Part shown: piece after piece, positions 26,964 through 41,008 of the stretch
Layout: the number at the start of each line of letters is the position of its first letter
Numbering within the stretch: the stretch's first letter is position 1
DNA from: Cycloclasticus sp. 46_120_T64
GTDB taxonomy: Bacteria > Pseudomonadota > Gammaproteobacteria > Methylococcales > Cycloclasticaceae
DNA: 64,000 bases
Reading direction: 5' to 3'
NCBI GenBank assembly: GCA_002162695.1
Contig: MAAM01000011.1
Span: 124,001-188,000 of the forward strand
Translations under genes and position numbers: made by a program
Notes under the pieces: model-generated
What the model was told of the DNA's origin: nothing
Databases searched by the model: none
The model's input: the letters and a program-made list of their open reading frames with translations, nothing else

Positions 26964-27530
26964 ATGAGTAATATTATTGTAGGTTTAGATGAAGTTGGTC
27001 GGGGCTGTATTGCAGGTCCGGTTGTGGCCGCTGCGGTGGTGCTTGATCCACGTCGGCCGATTGTTGGCCTGATGGATTCGAAGAAGCTATCAGAAAAAAA
27101 GCGTAATCAGCTGTCGGCGGCGATTATGGAGTCGGCGTTAGATTGGTCGATTGGCCGCGCTGAAGTCGTTGAAATTGACCAGATAAATATCTTACAAGCG
27201 AGCTTGCTCGCGATGAAACGGGCCTTTGATGGGCTACTAGTTGATGTTGACTTTGCTCAGGTCGATGGAACGTTTTACCCCGATATAGATGCGCCGGGTG
27301 AATGTATTAAGGGTGGTGATGCCTTAATTGAAGAAATTTCTGCGGCCTCGATCATTGCTAAGGTCTACCGTGATCAACATATGTCTATTCTTGATACCCT
27401 GTATCCAGGTTATGAACTGGCTAAACACAAGGGTTATCCAACGCCAGCGCATAAAAAATTATTGGCCGAGCAGGGGGTTATTAATATTTATCGGCGTTCA
27501 TATGCCCCAGTCAAGGCGTTATTAAAATGA
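26964..27530 (+). CDS. rnhB: Ribonuclease HII
   Basis: Removes ribonucleotides and RNA primers from DNA. The first strand GLDEVGRGCIAGPVVAAAVV holds the DE metal ligands. The third Asp is in AQVDGTFYPD, and SIIAKVYRDQHM with HKGYPT completes the active site. Length 188 aa. It starts 2 nt after lpxB and overlaps dnaE by 4 nt (ATGA). Confidence 0.98.
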   Translation: MSNIIVGLDEVGRGCIAGPVVAAAVVLDPRRPIVGLMDSKKLSEKKRNQLSAAIMESALDWSIGRAEVVEIDQINILQASLLAMKRAFDGLLVDVDFAQVDGTFYPDIDAPGECIKGGDALIEEISAASIIAKVYRDQHMSILDTLYPGYELAKHKGYPTPAHKKLLAEQGVINIYRRSYAPVKALLK

Positions 27531-30500
27531 GCGAGCAGCTAAAGTTTATTCATTTGCATAACCATACTGAGTATTCCTTGGTTGATGGCATTATGCGGGT
27601 GAAACCGATGGTGAAACGCGCAGCAGAACTATCGATGCCGGCCATTGCGGTCACTGACCACGTTAATATGTTTGCGGCGGTTAAGTTCTATCGGGCGGCG
27701 TTGTCTGCTGGGGTTAAACCTATTCTAGGGGCGGACATATTAATTAAGGATACCGTCGAGCAGAAAAAACCCTATATTGTTACTTTGCTGGTGCAGGATC
27801 AACAAGGTTATTTAGCCTTGTCGGAGCTTATTTCCGAGGCTTATTTACACGGTCAAGAAAAAGGTATTCCCTATCTAACGAGTGAAAAGGTATTCGACAA
27901 TAATAAGGGGCTGATTGTTTTATCCGGTTGCTTAGATGGTTTATTGAGTATTGCAGTGGGTTCTGATGACCACGAAGCTTGTTCACAAATTGTACAACGT
28001 TGGCAGCAGGTTTTTACCGATAGGTTCTATCTAGAGGTGCAGCGCGTTGGTCGTCCTGGCGAAGAGAAGTCGATTGCTAATATGGTCGCTCTATCGATCA
28101 AACACGGTGTTGCTGTGGTGGCGACGAATGGCTGTTGTTTTTTGAGTCAGACAGAGTTCGATGCGCATGAAGCGAGAGTCTGTATTAATCAAGGTCGGGT
28201 TTTGTCCGATAGCCGACGGCTTAAAACACATACGGAGCAGCAGTACCTGAAAACTCAGGATGAAATGCTTGAGCTATTTTCTGATCTGCCCGAAGCGATT
28301 GAAAATACGCTTGAAATTGCTAAGCGCTGTAATGTTGCACTGAATTTAGGCGAAAACTTTCTGCCGGACTTTCCCTTGCCCGAAGGTTTAACGATTGATG
28401 AGTACTTTGCTCAGCTTGCGGAAGAAGGCTTGAAGCGGCGAATCGATGAAACCTCCGCTCGAATCGACTTCGATGCTGAAAGAATAGCGCTGTACCAAGC
28501 ACGGTTAAAACGTGAATTAGACGTTATCTGCCAAATGGGTTTTCCTGGTTATTTCTTGATTGTGGCGGACTTTATTGAGTGGGCAAAAAATAATGGGGTG
28601 CCGGTAGGCCCAGGTCGTGGTTCGGGTGCGGGTTCTATTGTCGCTTATGCGATGCGGATTACCGATTTGGACCCGATGGAGTTTGACCTGCTATTTGAGC
28701 GTTTCTTGAACCCAGAACGGGTTTCGATGCCTGACTTTGATGTCGATTTCTGTATGGATGGGCGTGATCGGGTGATCAATTACGTTGGTGAACGATACGG
28801 TCGTGACAAGGTATCGCAAATTATCACCTACGGCAGTATGGCGGCGAAAGCGGTTATTCGCGACGTAGGTCGGGTGTTAGGGCACCCCTATGGTTTTGTA
28901 GATCGCTTGGCGAAGGCGATTCCCTTTGAAATTGGTATGACCCTCACCAAGGCGCTGGATGAAAGTCCAGACCTGCTGAGTGCCTACCAAGAAGAAGATG
29001 AGGTTCGAGAATTAATCGATCTCGCGCTGCAATTGGAAGGGGTGGCACGTAACGCGGGTAAACACGCGGGTGGGGTGGTTATATCACCGAGTAAATTAAC
29101 CGATTTTTCACCGCTGTACTGTGAAGAAGACGGTAGTAACCTCGTAACCCAGTTTGATAAAGACGATATCGAAGCGGTTGGCTTGGTTAAGTTTGACTTT
29201 TTGGGTCTAAGAACCCTCACCATTATCGATTGGGCCTTACAAAATATTAATAGCCGTCGGCAAGCAAAAGGCGAAGAGGCGGTGAATATTGATTTATTGC
29301 CGCGAGATGATCAGCCTACCTACGAATTATTGAAGAACTATCAGACTACGGCAGTTTTTCAGCTTGAATCTAGGGGGATGAAAGATCTTATTCGTCGTTT
29401 GCGCCCAGACTCCTTTGAGGATGTTATTGCCTTGGTGGCCTTGTTTAGACCCGGTCCCTTGCAGTCAGGCATGGTGGATGATTACATCAATGTCAAACAC
29501 GGTCGCAAAAAAGCCGAATATGCGCACCCTAGCTTGATTCCAATTTTGCAGCCCACTAACGGGGTTATTCTGTACCAGGAACAGGTGATGAGAATTGCCC
29601 AGGATTTGGCGGGTTATAGTCTGGGTATGGCCGATTTGCTGCGTAGAGCGATGGGTAAGAAGAAACCCGAAGAAATGGCCAAGCAGCGAGAAATGTTTAC
29701 CAGTGGGGCGGTGAAAAATGGGGTTGAACACGAGATAGCCACCTATATTTTTGACTTGATGGAAAAGTTTGCCGGTTATGGTTTTAATAAATCGCATTCG
29801 GCCGCGTACGCGCTAATCGCTTATCAAACCGCTTGGTTGAAAACCCATTACCCATCGGAGTTTATGGCAGCGGTATTGTCATCAGATATGGATAATACCG
29901 AGAAGGTGGTTGCCTTTATCGACGAGTGTCGTGAGATGGACTTGGATATTCTGCCGCCGGATGTGAATAATTCAGATTATCGATTTACCACCAATGATGA
30001 GGGGCAAATCATTTATGGCCTAGGGGCGATAAAAGGTGTTGGTGAGGCCGCGATTGAATCTATTATTGAGCAGCGAAAACTTGATGGGCCATATGCTAAT
30101 CACGCGGATTTAGCGCGACGGATTGACCTGAGAAAGGCTAATCGACGGGTACAAGATGGCTTGATACGCTCGGGTGCGTTGGATTGCTTCGATGATAACC
30201 GTGCACGTTTAATGGATAGGTTAGCGGGTGTATTACAGGTCGCTGAGCAGCACAATAAGAGTGATAAGGTCGGGCAAAATGATTTGTTCGGCTTAAGCGT
30301 GGTTGAGCCGGTGAAGAGTGAAACGCTGGCCGACATTGAGCCATGGTCAGAGTACGAACGTTTAAAATCAGAAAAAACCACCTTGGGCCTGTATTTAACC
30401 GGGCATCCCTTCGACTGTGTGAAAGAAGAAATGTTGACGGTGGTATCGGCTAAATTATCCGCTTTGTTGGATATGGAGCTGGCCTCGCCAAAACAAGCGG

Positions 30501-31036
30501 GTGGCCAGTACCGTAGGGTAAAAGGTAAACCGGTGACAGCGGCTGGTTTGGTGTTAGAGGTACGTACTAGACCGACGAAGAGTGGTTCTAAAATTGCCAC
30601 CGTCATTTTGGATGATGGTAGTGCTAGATTAGAGGCGGTTGCCTATAGTGAAACCTTCGAAACGTTTAGTGAGTTGCTGGTTAGTGAGCAGATCGTCGTG
30701 ATAGAAGGCGGTCTATCGTTTGATGATTTTGCGGGGCAGAACAGACTCTCGATTGAGACGGTGATGACGGTTGAGCAGGCACGTGAAAGATTTATTAAAG
30801 ACTTGCTGATAGAATTAGACCTCTCAGAGGACTCCCAGCTAGAGACGATCGAACAACTCGGGCAATTATTGTCGACTTATAAGGGCGGGCGTTGCCCAGT
30901 GACCCTGAAATTGCAGCTGAAGGGCGCGCAAGCGTTAATGCGGCCCGCTGATGATTGGTCAGTATCGGTGAAAGATAGCTTGCTTGAGGAATTACAAAAA
31001 ATATTGCCAGAACAACAAAAAATGGTCCGGTATTGA
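27527..31036 (+). CDS. dnaE: DNA polymerase III alpha subunit
   Basis: Catalytic subunit of the replicative polymerase, 1169 aa against 1160 in E. coli. An N-terminal PHP domain (FIHLHNHTEYSLVDG), the palm with PVGPGRGSGAGSIVAYA and the catalytic aspartates in MPDFDVDFCMDGR near residue 403 are clear. FNKSHSAAYALIAYQTAW and a C-terminal OB-fold (VTAAGLVLEVRTRPTKSG) follow. It overlaps rnhB and is followed by a small CTAGCT/AGCTAG inverted repeat before accA. Confidence 0.99.
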   Translation: MSEQLKFIHLHNHTEYSLVDGIMRVKPMVKRAAELSMPAIAVTDHVNMFAAVKFYRAALSAGVKPILGADILIKDTVEQKKPYIVTLLVQDQQGYLALSELISEAYLHGQEKGIPYLTSEKVFDNNKGLIVLSGCLDGLLSIAVGSDDHEACSQIVQRWQQVFTDRFYLEVQRVGRPGEEKSIANMVALSIKHGVAVVATNGCCFLSQTEFDAHEARVCINQGRVLSDSRRLKTHTEQQYLKTQDEMLELFSDLPEAIENTLEIAKRCNVALNLGENFLPDFPLPEGLTIDEYFAQLAEEGLKRRIDETSARIDFDAERIALYQARLKRELDVICQMGFPGYFLIVADFIEWAKNNGVPVGPGRGSGAGSIVAYAMRITDLDPMEFDLLFERFLNPERVSMPDFDVDFCMDGRDRVINYVGERYGRDKVSQIITYGSMAAKAVIRDVGRVLGHPYGFVDRLAKAIPFEIGMTLTKALDESPDLLSAYQEEDEVRELIDLALQLEGVARNAGKHAGGVVISPSKLTDFSPLYCEEDGSNLVTQFDKDDIEAVGLVKFDFLGLRTLTIIDWALQNINSRRQAKGEEAVNIDLLPRDDQPTYELLKNYQTTAVFQLESRGMKDLIRRLRPDSFEDVIALVALFRPGPLQSGMVDDYINVKHGRKKAEYAHPSLIPILQPTNGVILYQEQVMRIAQDLAGYSLGMADLLRRAMGKKKPEEMAKQREMFTSGAVKNGVEHEIATYIFDLMEKFAGYGFNKSHSAAYALIAYQTAWLKTHYPSEFMAAVLSSDMDNTEKVVAFIDECREMDLDILPPDVNNSDYRFTTNDEGQIIYGLGAIKGVGEAAIESIIEQRKLDGPYANHADLARRIDLRKANRRVQDGLIRSGALDCFDDNRARLMDRLAGVLQVAEQHNKSDKVGQNDLFGLSVVEPVKSETLADIEPWSEYERLKSEKTTLGLYLTGHPFDCVKEEMLTVVSAKLSALLDMELASPKQAGGQYRRVKGKPVTAAGLVLEVRTRPTKSGSKIATVILDDGSARLEAVAYSETFETFSELLVSEQIVVIEGGLSFDDFAGQNRLSIETVMTVEQARERFIKDLLIELDLSEDSQLETIEQLGQLLSTYKGGRCPVTLKLQLKGAQALMRPADDWSVSVKDSLLEELQKILPEQQKMVRY

Positions 31037-31078
31037 TTACTGCTAGCTGATTGTAGCTAGTCACGATAAAATAGGCTT

Positions 31079-32038
31079 ATGAATATAAATTATTTAGATT
31101 TTGAACAACCCATTGTTGAACTCGAAGAAAAGCTCGAGGAACTAAGGCGTGTGGGTACCGATAATGAGATGGATATCCAGAAAGAGATTGATCGCTTACA
31201 AGAAAAAAGCCTCTCTCTCACCGAATCAATATTCTCTAAATTAAGTGATTGGCAGATTTCGAAATTATCGCGTCACCCCAAAAGACCCTATAGCCTCGAT
31301 TATATTGACGGCGTAGTGGATGGCTTTATTGAATTACACGGTGATCGTCATTATTCAGATGATGCGGCTATTGTTGGTGGTTTGGCGAGGTTAGATGGTT
31401 TGCCAGTGATGGTGATCGGTCATCAAAAAGGACGTGCAACAAAAGAAAAATTAAAACGTAATTTTGGTATGCCACGACCCGAGGGTTACCGTAAAGCGCT
31501 GCGTCTAATGAAAATGGCTGAGCAGTTTAAATTGCCGATTATTACTTTCATCGATACGCCGGGCGCTTATCCAGGTATCGGTGCGGAAGAGCGCGGTCAG
31601 AGTGAAGCGATTGCGCGTAATCTCTTTGAAATGTCGAAGTTGAGAACGCCCGTTATCAGCATTGTTATCGGTGAAGGTGGTTCGGGTGGTGCGTTGGCTC
31701 TAGGCGTGTGTGATAAATTATTTTTATTAAAATACAGTACCTATTCGGTTATTTCTCCGGAAGGTTGTGCGTCTATTTTATGGAAAAGTTCGGAAAAAGC
31801 CTCACAAGCCGCTGAAGCAATGGCGATTACCTCAACTAAGCTACTTGAGCACGGCCTTATCGACGGGATTATCGACGAACCTTTAGGTGGCGCGCACCGC
31901 GACCTAGACTTTATGAAGGCGCAAATTAAGCAGACCATCTTGGCTGAAGTCGATTTGTTAAACGCAAAACCGATCGATGATTTATTGGCCGAGCGTTATG
32001 CGCGTTTAATGAGTTACGGACGTTTTACTGAGTCTTAA
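31079..32038 (+). CDS. accA: Acetyl-CoA carboxylase carboxyltransferase subunit alpha
   Basis: Transfers carboxyl from biotin to acetyl-CoA, giving malonyl-CoA. The N-terminal [19 protein letters not shown], then [42 protein letters not shown] and [14 protein letters not shown], are hallmark crotonase-fold segments. Length 319 aa, the usual size. It lies 42 nt after dnaE, as in E. coli. Confidence 0.99.
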   Translation: MNINYLDFEQPIVELEEKLEELRRVGTDNEMDIQKEIDRLQEKSLSLTESIFSKLSDWQISKLSRHPKRPYSLDYIDGVVDGFIELHGDRHYSDDAAIVGGLARLDGLPVMVIGHQKGRATKEKLKRNFGMPRPEGYRKALRLMKMAEQFKLPIITFIDTPGAYPGIGAEERGQSEAIARNLFEMSKLRTPVISIVIGEGGSGGALALGVCDKLFLLKYSTYSVISPEGCASILWKSSEKASQAAEAMAITSTKLLEHGLIDGIIDEPLGGAHRDLDFMKAQIKQTILAEVDLLNAKPIDDLLAERYARLMSYGRFTES

Positions 32039-32105
32039 TTTATCCCTGTCGATGCTGGGTTATTAGGTCATAACAGGCGGAGTGTAATTACCTAGGGGGG
32101 CATGC

Positions 32106-33431
32106 TTGCAGCAACTTATTGATAAGGTGGAGCGCTACCTGTCTTCAGTAGAGGGTATTGCCGAAGTCATTATCGCCTACAGTGGCGGGGTCGATTCGCA
32201 CGTACTACTGCATATTTGTTCGCAACTGCAGCCCCGTTTAAAAATGCTAAGTTTTAAGGCGATTTATATCGACCATGGTTTGCAGCAAGACGCTTCGCAA
32301 TGGGGCGCCCATTGCCTGCGAGTTGCGGCGAGTCTTGGTCTTGAGTGTCGCGTTGAGCGGGTGAATGCCAACGACGTGAATGGTGATGGTCCTGAGCAAG
32401 CGGCGCGGAATGCACGTTATGCTGCATTAAGAGCGCATTGTTCGAAACAGACGCTTGTCTTGACCGCTCAGCACCAAGAGGATCAAGCTGAAACCTTAAT
32501 GTTACAGCTATTTAGAGGCGCGGGAGTTAAAGGCTTGGCGAGTATGCCTAGGCTCGCGGGCTTCGGTGACGGTTTGATCGGTAGACCCCTTTTAGAGTGT
32601 AGCCAGCAGGATATCCTCGATTATGCGCAACAGCAGCAGCTGGATTGGGTGGAGGACCCGTCTAATTTAGCGCTGGCTTATGATAGAAACTTCATCCGCC
32701 AGCAACTGATCCCTTTGATTAAACAGCGTTGGCCAGCTTTTGCCAAGACAACCGCCAGAACGGCCTCGCATTGTGCGGAAGCCTCGGCGGTGCTTGAAGA
32801 TTATGCCGCTTCTCTATTAATGCCTCAGCGTAGGGCCGAGTTTGACCTTGTTTCAATTGCAGATCAGGACGACAGACATCGGCGTTTGATGCTGCGGCAA
32901 TGGCTAGCGGATAATGCGGTACGTATGCCCTCTGAGAAGGTGTTGCAGCAATTGTTAATGCTGCTGACGGCGAAAAAATCGGCTTGTGTGGCGTGGGCTC
33001 AGTACCAAGTTCATTTGTATAAGGGTTTTTTGCACTTGAATCAGCAGCAGCTAGAGCCAGTACCACTCACGGGTATTGTTTGGCAGGCTGAGACAATAGA
33101 GCTGCCGGGCTCAAGCGGCGAATTAAGCAAAATACCGGTTCTTCACGGTGGCATTTCAAGTCGCTACTGGTCTGAGTCGCGAGTGTCTATTCGCCGGCGT
33201 GTGGGTGGTGAAAGCCTTCAAGTCATGGGTAGATCCTGCCGTAAGACACTCAAGAAGTTATATAACGAAAGCCATATTTTCCCATGGCTCAGGGACCATC
33301 TGCCGTTAATTTATGTGGATGATGAACTGGTAGCGGTTGCTGACCTTTGGTTGGCAGAGGGGTTTTCTGCGATGGAAGGCGAGGAAATGTACTGTATCGA
33401 GTGGTCACATCCAGGGTTTTACATTCAGTGA
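32106..33431 (+). CDS. tilS: tRNA(Ile)-lysidine synthetase
   Basis: ATP-dependent enzyme converting the wobble cytidine of tRNA-Ile(CAU) to lysidine. The PP-loop is IIAYSGGVDSHVLLHI near residue 22. DHGLQQDAS, GPEQAARNARYAAL and TAQHQEDQAETLMLQLFRG follow, and a C-terminal TilS domain occupies the last 100 residues. Length 441 aa. It starts at TTG 32106 behind AGGGGGGC. The nearby ATG at 32102 is out of frame. It ends the dnaE-accA-tilS run. Confidence 0.96.
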   Translation: MQQLIDKVERYLSSVEGIAEVIIAYSGGVDSHVLLHICSQLQPRLKMLSFKAIYIDHGLQQDASQWGAHCLRVAASLGLECRVERVNANDVNGDGPEQAARNARYAALRAHCSKQTLVLTAQHQEDQAETLMLQLFRGAGVKGLASMPRLAGFGDGLIGRPLLECSQQDILDYAQQQQLDWVEDPSNLALAYDRNFIRQQLIPLIKQRWPAFAKTTARTASHCAEASAVLEDYAASLLMPQRRAEFDLVSIADQDDRHRRLMLRQWLADNAVRMPSEKVLQQLLMLLTAKKSACVAWAQYQVHLYKGFLHLNQQQLEPVPLTGIVWQAETIELPGSSGELSKIPVLHGGISSRYWSESRVSIRRRVGGESLQVMGRSCRKTLKKLYNESHIFPWLRDHLPLIYVDDELVAVADLWLAEGFSAMEGEEMYCIEWSHPGFYIQ

Positions 33432-33495
33432 GAGCTTCGGATGAAAGCGCTTTCGCTGTTATACGTCGTTAAAAAGTGCTCATCGATTATTTATT

Positions 33496-33541
33496 AAAAT
33501 ACCAAAAGTAGGCATCAGGAGAGGTGCTTCTTCGGTATTTT
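33496..33541 (+). terminator. Candidate terminator or structured RNA after tilS
   Basis: A perfect 8-bp stem AAAATACC/GGTATTTT encloses a small inner hairpin GCATC/GGTGC. The A-rich 5' side and T-rich 3' side could make it a weak bidirectional terminator for tilS. Confidence 0.4.
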
Positions 33542-33872
33542 CTCCAACATTACTCTGCCTCTTGCCTCCATTCAGTCGTCACTCCGTGCATTTTGGCTTT
33601 GCCTAAAACTCCTGGTTTTGGCGACTAGAAACAGAGTCTTCAGAGTAAAGGTTTACTGCAGAGGTTTTGTTAACAGCTAAACTTCAGCTTTGGAGGGGTG
33701 TTGTTTTCAGATCAAATGGCTTAATTCTGGCTAGCGGGTTCTTTGCCAGCTAAGCGCCTTGTCGATTTGAGTTTTTAGCTTGTTGGTTGGAAACGCCGCT
33801 TATCACCCTCGAGTGGCCTCATTATTTTGTTTTTTTATCGGCTAGGGATACATTCTGCCGAATCGATTCGCG

Positions 33873-33878
33873 TATAAT
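33873..33878 (+). promoter_or_regulatory. Predicted -10 element for pyrG
   Basis: Perfect TATAAT in the context GCGTATAATGCCG, 36 nt before the pyrG ATG. No good -35 is seen 16-18 nt upstream, so an activator or an unusual promoter is possible. Confidence 0.45.
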
Positions 33879-33898
33879 GCCGAAAATTAATTGTCTGA

Positions 33899-35545
<1,647 letters not shown>

Positions 35546-35554
35546 GCTAAAGTA

Positions 35555-37688
<2,134 letters not shown>

Positions 37689-37689
37689 G

Positions 37690-37974
37690 TTGAGAGCGCT
37701 GCTAGTCATTCTTGTTGTTCTTTTCGGTTTTCTACAGTACAAACTGTGGATTGCTGAGGGAAGGCTGCAAAATTTATGGCAATTAGAGCAGCGAATAGGC
37801 ACGCTTCGAAGTGAAAATAAGGCATTATTGCAACGCAATAATGCCTTACATGCCGAAATACAAAACCTTAAAAGTGGTCAAGATGTTATTGAAGAAAAGG
37901 CTCGGCAAGAGTTGGGTTTGATCGGTAAAGATGAAACCTTTTTTCAGTACATTGAAATAGAGAATGAAAAATAA
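37690..37974 (+). CDS. ftsB: Cell division protein FtsB
   Basis: Small bitopic divisome protein that pairs with FtsL and FtsQ. Of 94 aa, residues about 2-18 form the membrane segment (ALLVILVVLFGFLQYKLWI). Residues 25-65 form a leucine/Asn-containing coiled coil, and the C-terminus has the conserved EEKARQELGLI. It starts at TTG 37690, one base after the eno stop, and overlaps ispD by 11 nt. Confidence 0.95.
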   Translation: MRALLVILVVLFGFLQYKLWIAEGRLQNLWQLEQRIGTLRSENKALLQRNNALHAEIQNLKSGQDVIEEKARQELGLIGKDETFFQYIEIENEK

Positions 37975-38680
37975 TACTGAAAAAACTTGGTGTGTGGTGC
38001 CAGCCGCAGGGCTGGGTTCGAGGATGCAGCAAGATCGCCCAAAACAATACCTGGCATTTCGTTCATCGACAATTTTAGACGTGACTCTGTCGCGTTTATT
38101 AGCTTGTCAGCAATTTGAAAAGATAGTGCTTTGTTTGCGATCAGACGATCCCTATTGGCCATCTAGCCAGTACTTTACCGATGAAAGGATTATTGTTGCT
38201 GTCGGTGGTGATGAACGAGCGGATTCGGTATTGAATGGAATTCAAGCGCTTAAAGCTTACGCGGGCCAGACCGATTGGGTGCTAGTGCATGATGCCGCTA
38301 GACCTTGCATTAGGCTTGATGATATTGAGCGATTAATATCGAGCGCAAAAAGTCAGCAGCAAGGTGCTATTTTAGCCGCACCTATTCACGATACGATCAA
38401 GTATGTTTCTGCGAACATTGCCTTGAAAACGCTGGACCGTTCAAGTTTATGGCGTGCGTTAACCCCGCAAATATTCAAACTAGATGATTTAGAGCAAGCC
38501 CTTTTGAGTGCGAAGCTTAAGGGTTCTGTGATCACCGACGAGGCCAGTGCGATTGAACAATTAAATCAAGTGGTGCTGATTGTAGAAGGGCGAGCAGATA
38601 ATATCAAAATCACCTGTCTAGACGACCTTGCATTAGCTGACTTTTATATAGAAAAACAGGAAAAAGAAACATGCGAATAG
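37964..38680 (+). CDS. ispD: 2-C-methyl-D-erythritol 4-phosphate cytidylyltransferase
   Basis: MEP-pathway enzyme making CDP-methylerythritol. [20 protein letters not shown] is the CTP-binding motif. [24 protein letters not shown] and TPQIFK follow in the expected order. Length 238 aa. It overlaps ftsB by 11 nt and ispF by 10 nt, so translation of the three is coupled. Confidence 0.98.
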   Translation: MKNNTEKTWCVVPAAGLGSRMQQDRPKQYLAFRSSTILDVTLSRLLACQQFEKIVLCLRSDDPYWPSSQYFTDERIIVAVGGDERADSVLNGIQALKAYAGQTDWVLVHDAARPCIRLDDIERLISSAKSQQQGAILAAPIHDTIKYVSANIALKTLDRSSLWRALTPQIFKLDDLEQALLSAKLKGSVITDEASAIEQLNQVVLIVEGRADNIKITCLDDLALADFYIEKQEKETCE

Positions 38681-39147
38681 GTCATGGTTATGATGCACAC
38701 CGCTTCGAATTAGGTAAACCCTTAGTGTTGGCAGGTGTGCAAATAGACCATGAGTATGGTTTGTTGGCGCATTCAGATGGTGATGTTGCTTTGCATGCCG
38801 TTTGTGATGCTTTACTCGGCGCGATTGGTCACGGTGATATCGGCCAGCACTTCCCTGATACGAGTGACGATTTCAAAAATATTGATAGTCGTATTTTGTT
38901 GCGAGATGTTTTTGAATTGGTGCAACAAGCCGGTTACTCCTTAGCTAATCTCGATGTGACGGTTATTGCTCAAGCGCCTAAATTGGCACCTTTTTTAAGT
39001 CAGATGTCAGTCAATATAGCGACCGACCTAAATAGCCAAGCCGATCGAGTTAATATTAAGGCGACAACCACCGAAGGTATGGGTTTTGCTGGGCGTAAAG
39101 AAGGCATTGAAGTGCATGCGGTTGTTTTGTTGTTGGCCAAGCAGTAA
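38671..39147 (+). CDS. ispF: 2-C-methyl-D-erythritol 2,4-cyclodiphosphate synthase
   Basis: Zinc-dependent trimeric MEP-pathway enzyme. [11 protein letters not shown] (metal ligands Asp and His), [31 protein letters not shown] and [15 protein letters not shown] are the canonical motifs. Length 158 aa. It is followed immediately by truD. Confidence 0.99.
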   Translation: MRIGHGYDAHRFELGKPLVLAGVQIDHEYGLLAHSDGDVALHAVCDALLGAIGHGDIGQHFPDTSDDFKNIDSRILLRDVFELVQQAGYSLANLDVTVIAQAPKLAPFLSQMSVNIATDLNSQADRVNIKATTTEGMGFAGRKEGIEVHAVVLLLAKQ

Positions 39148-40191
39148 ATGATGGATTATTCAAAGCACGTCGATGAGCTTGCTTATGCGCATGGTGAGCC
39201 ATTAGGCTCGGCCCGTATTCGACAGCAAGCAGAGGATTTTAAGGTCAACGAGGAGTTGTCTTTTGTGCCATCCGGTGAAGGCGAACATGAGTTTATTTAT
39301 TTAGAGAAAACCAATTTAAATACCGAAGACGTTGTTAAGATTTTAGCGAAACACGCGGATGTAGCGAGGCGCTCAATCTCTTTTGCCGGCATGAAGGATC
39401 GGCAGGCGGTGACTAAACAGTGGTTCAGCGTTCAATTGCCCGGTCAAGTAGGGCCGGATTGGTGCTTATTAGAAACAAGTTTTGATATTCGTATTGAAAA
39501 AGTTCTACGACACTCCAAGAAGTTAAAGCGTGGAGCGATAAAGCATAATCAGTTTGAGCTCGTTCTCAGTGAGGTTAATGCGGAGCACGCAGACCTTGCC
39601 GAACGGATCGAGCGGGTTAAAAAATTGGGTGTGCCGAACTATTTCATGCAGCAGCGTTTTGGTTATTTATCACAAAACCTTAGCCGAGCTTATGAGTTGT
39701 TTGCCCAAAAAGAGGTGATTCGAAACAAAAAAACACGAGGTTTTTTCCTCTCATCTGCACGCTCCTACATTTTTAACGAAGTAGCATCTAAGCGGGTGGC
39801 TGATGCAACTTGGGATGCAGAGGTTGCGGGTGATGTTTATATCTTGAATGGAACACGGCAGTTTTTTCAATATGATACTGATACACAGATACAGCGGCGT
39901 CTACTCGAGCAGGATATTCATTGTTCTGGGCCGATGTTTGGCCTTGGTGAAAGCCAGGTTGAGGGTACGGTGAAGGCGTTAGAGCAGGGTGTTATTGAAC
40001 ATAATACGGTTTTTTGTGATGGGCTGAAAAAAGCAAAAATGGAGTCGGCTCGTCGTTCATTAAGGGTCGTTCCGCAAGCCTTAGAGTTTGAATGGCTGGA
40101 GAATGATCGTTTACGCTTGAGCTTTAAATTGCCGTCGGGTAGTTATGCTACGGCGGTGTTGCGTGAATTGTTGAAGATCGTAAGTAGTTAA
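39148..40191 (+). CDS. truD: tRNA pseudouridine(13) synthase TruD
   Basis: Converts U13 of certain tRNAs to pseudouridine. The catalytic Asp lies in FAGMKDRQAVTKQWFSV. IRQQAEDFKVNEELSF is the family's N-terminal segment, and NYFMQQRFGY and the insertion region follow. Length 347 aa. The tandem ATGs leave the start uncertain by one codon. It abuts ispF and precedes uppP by 16 nt. Confidence 0.96.
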   Translation: MMDYSKHVDELAYAHGEPLGSARIRQQAEDFKVNEELSFVPSGEGEHEFIYLEKTNLNTEDVVKILAKHADVARRSISFAGMKDRQAVTKQWFSVQLPGQVGPDWCLLETSFDIRIEKVLRHSKKLKRGAIKHNQFELVLSEVNAEHADLAERIERVKKLGVPNYFMQQRFGYLSQNLSRAYELFAQKEVIRNKKTRGFFLSSARSYIFNEVASKRVADATWDAEVAGDVYILNGTRQFFQYDTDTQIQRRLLEQDIHCSGPMFGLGESQVEGTVKALEQGVIEHNTVFCDGLKKAKMESARRSLRVVPQALEFEWLENDRLRLSFKLPSGSYATAVLRELLKIVSS

Positions 40192-40207
40192 TATATTAGA
40201 GGATAAA

Positions 40208-41008
40208 ATGGATTTTGTGCAAATTATAGCCTTGGGCTTATTGCAGGGTTTAACCGAGTTTTTACCGGTGTCGAGTTCCGCACATTTAATACTGTTGCCG
40301 TTATTATTAGGCTGGGAAGACCAAGGTTTGGCCTTTGATGTGGCGGTGCACGTGGGGACCTTGCTCGCGGTAGTGACGTATTTCAGGCACGACTTATCTC
40401 GTTTAATTGTCGGTTGGTTAGCCTCGCTGCTTAGGCGGCAGCACACACAAGATAGTCGTTTAGCTTGGTTGATTATTATTGGAACGATTCCGGTGGGCTT
40501 GGTTGGTTTGTTATTGGGCGATTGGATCGAGTTGTATTTACGCTCACCCTTGGTGATCGCCTTGGCGACGATTATCTTTGGTTTATTGCTCTGGTGGGCA
40601 GACGCGAAGGGTGTTCAGCTTAGGGATCAGCAGCAGTTGACCGCTAAGGACGCGCTGATCATTGGTTTATACCAGGTGCTGGCGCTAGTGCCCGGAACGT
40701 CGCGTTCGGGTATAACGATGACTGGGGCGCTGTTGTTGGGTTTAACGCGCGATGCGGCGGCTAGGTTCTCCTTTTTATTATCGGTGCCGTTAATTTTTTT
40801 GGCAGGTTCCTTGAAAACACTGGAATTGGTGGAAATGGGGCAGGCGGTCGATTGGACGGCGATTGTTGCGGGTGTTGTCATCTCCGCATTGAGTGCGTTT
40901 GCCTGTATCAGCCTGTTTCTCAAGTTATTAGAGAGAGTAGGGATGTTTCCCTTTGTTATTTATCGGCTTGGTCTCGGTCTAGTTTTATTGTATTTATACT
41001 GGGTTTAA
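40208..41008 (+). CDS. uppP: Undecaprenyl-diphosphatase UppP/BacA
   Basis: Membrane phosphatase recycling undecaprenyl diphosphate for cell-wall synthesis. LLQGLTEFLPVSSSAHLIL carries the Glu motif, and VPGTSRSGITMTGALLLGL is the second signature. About eight membrane segments in 266 aa. An AGAGG site precedes the ATG. Its end overlaps the convergent Smr gene by 15 bp. With uppS upstream, synthesis and recycling of the carrier are both in the window. Confidence 0.97.
   Translation: MDFVQIIALGLLQGLTEFLPVSSSAHLILLPLLLGWEDQGLAFDVAVHVGTLLAVVTYFRHDLSRLIVGWLASLLRRQHTQDSRLAWLIIIGTIPVGLVGLLLGDWIELYLRSPLVIALATIIFGLLLWWADAKGVQLRDQQQLTAKDALIIGLYQVLALVPGTSRSGITMTGALLLGLTRDAAARFSFLLSVPLIFLAGSLKTLELVEMGQAVDWTAIVAGVVISALSAFACISLFLKLLERVGMFPFVIYRLGLGLVLLYLYWV

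Noticed and set aside
30100-30606. 168-aa minus-strand ORF inside dnaE
   Set aside because: It is antisense to a strongly conserved dnaE segment, with no ribosome-binding site or recognisable family. A shadow ORF.
33443-33454. Palindrome GAAAGCGCTTTC as an operator
   Set aside because: It lies just after tilS and far from the pyrG promoter. A 12-bp palindrome alone does not support an operator call.
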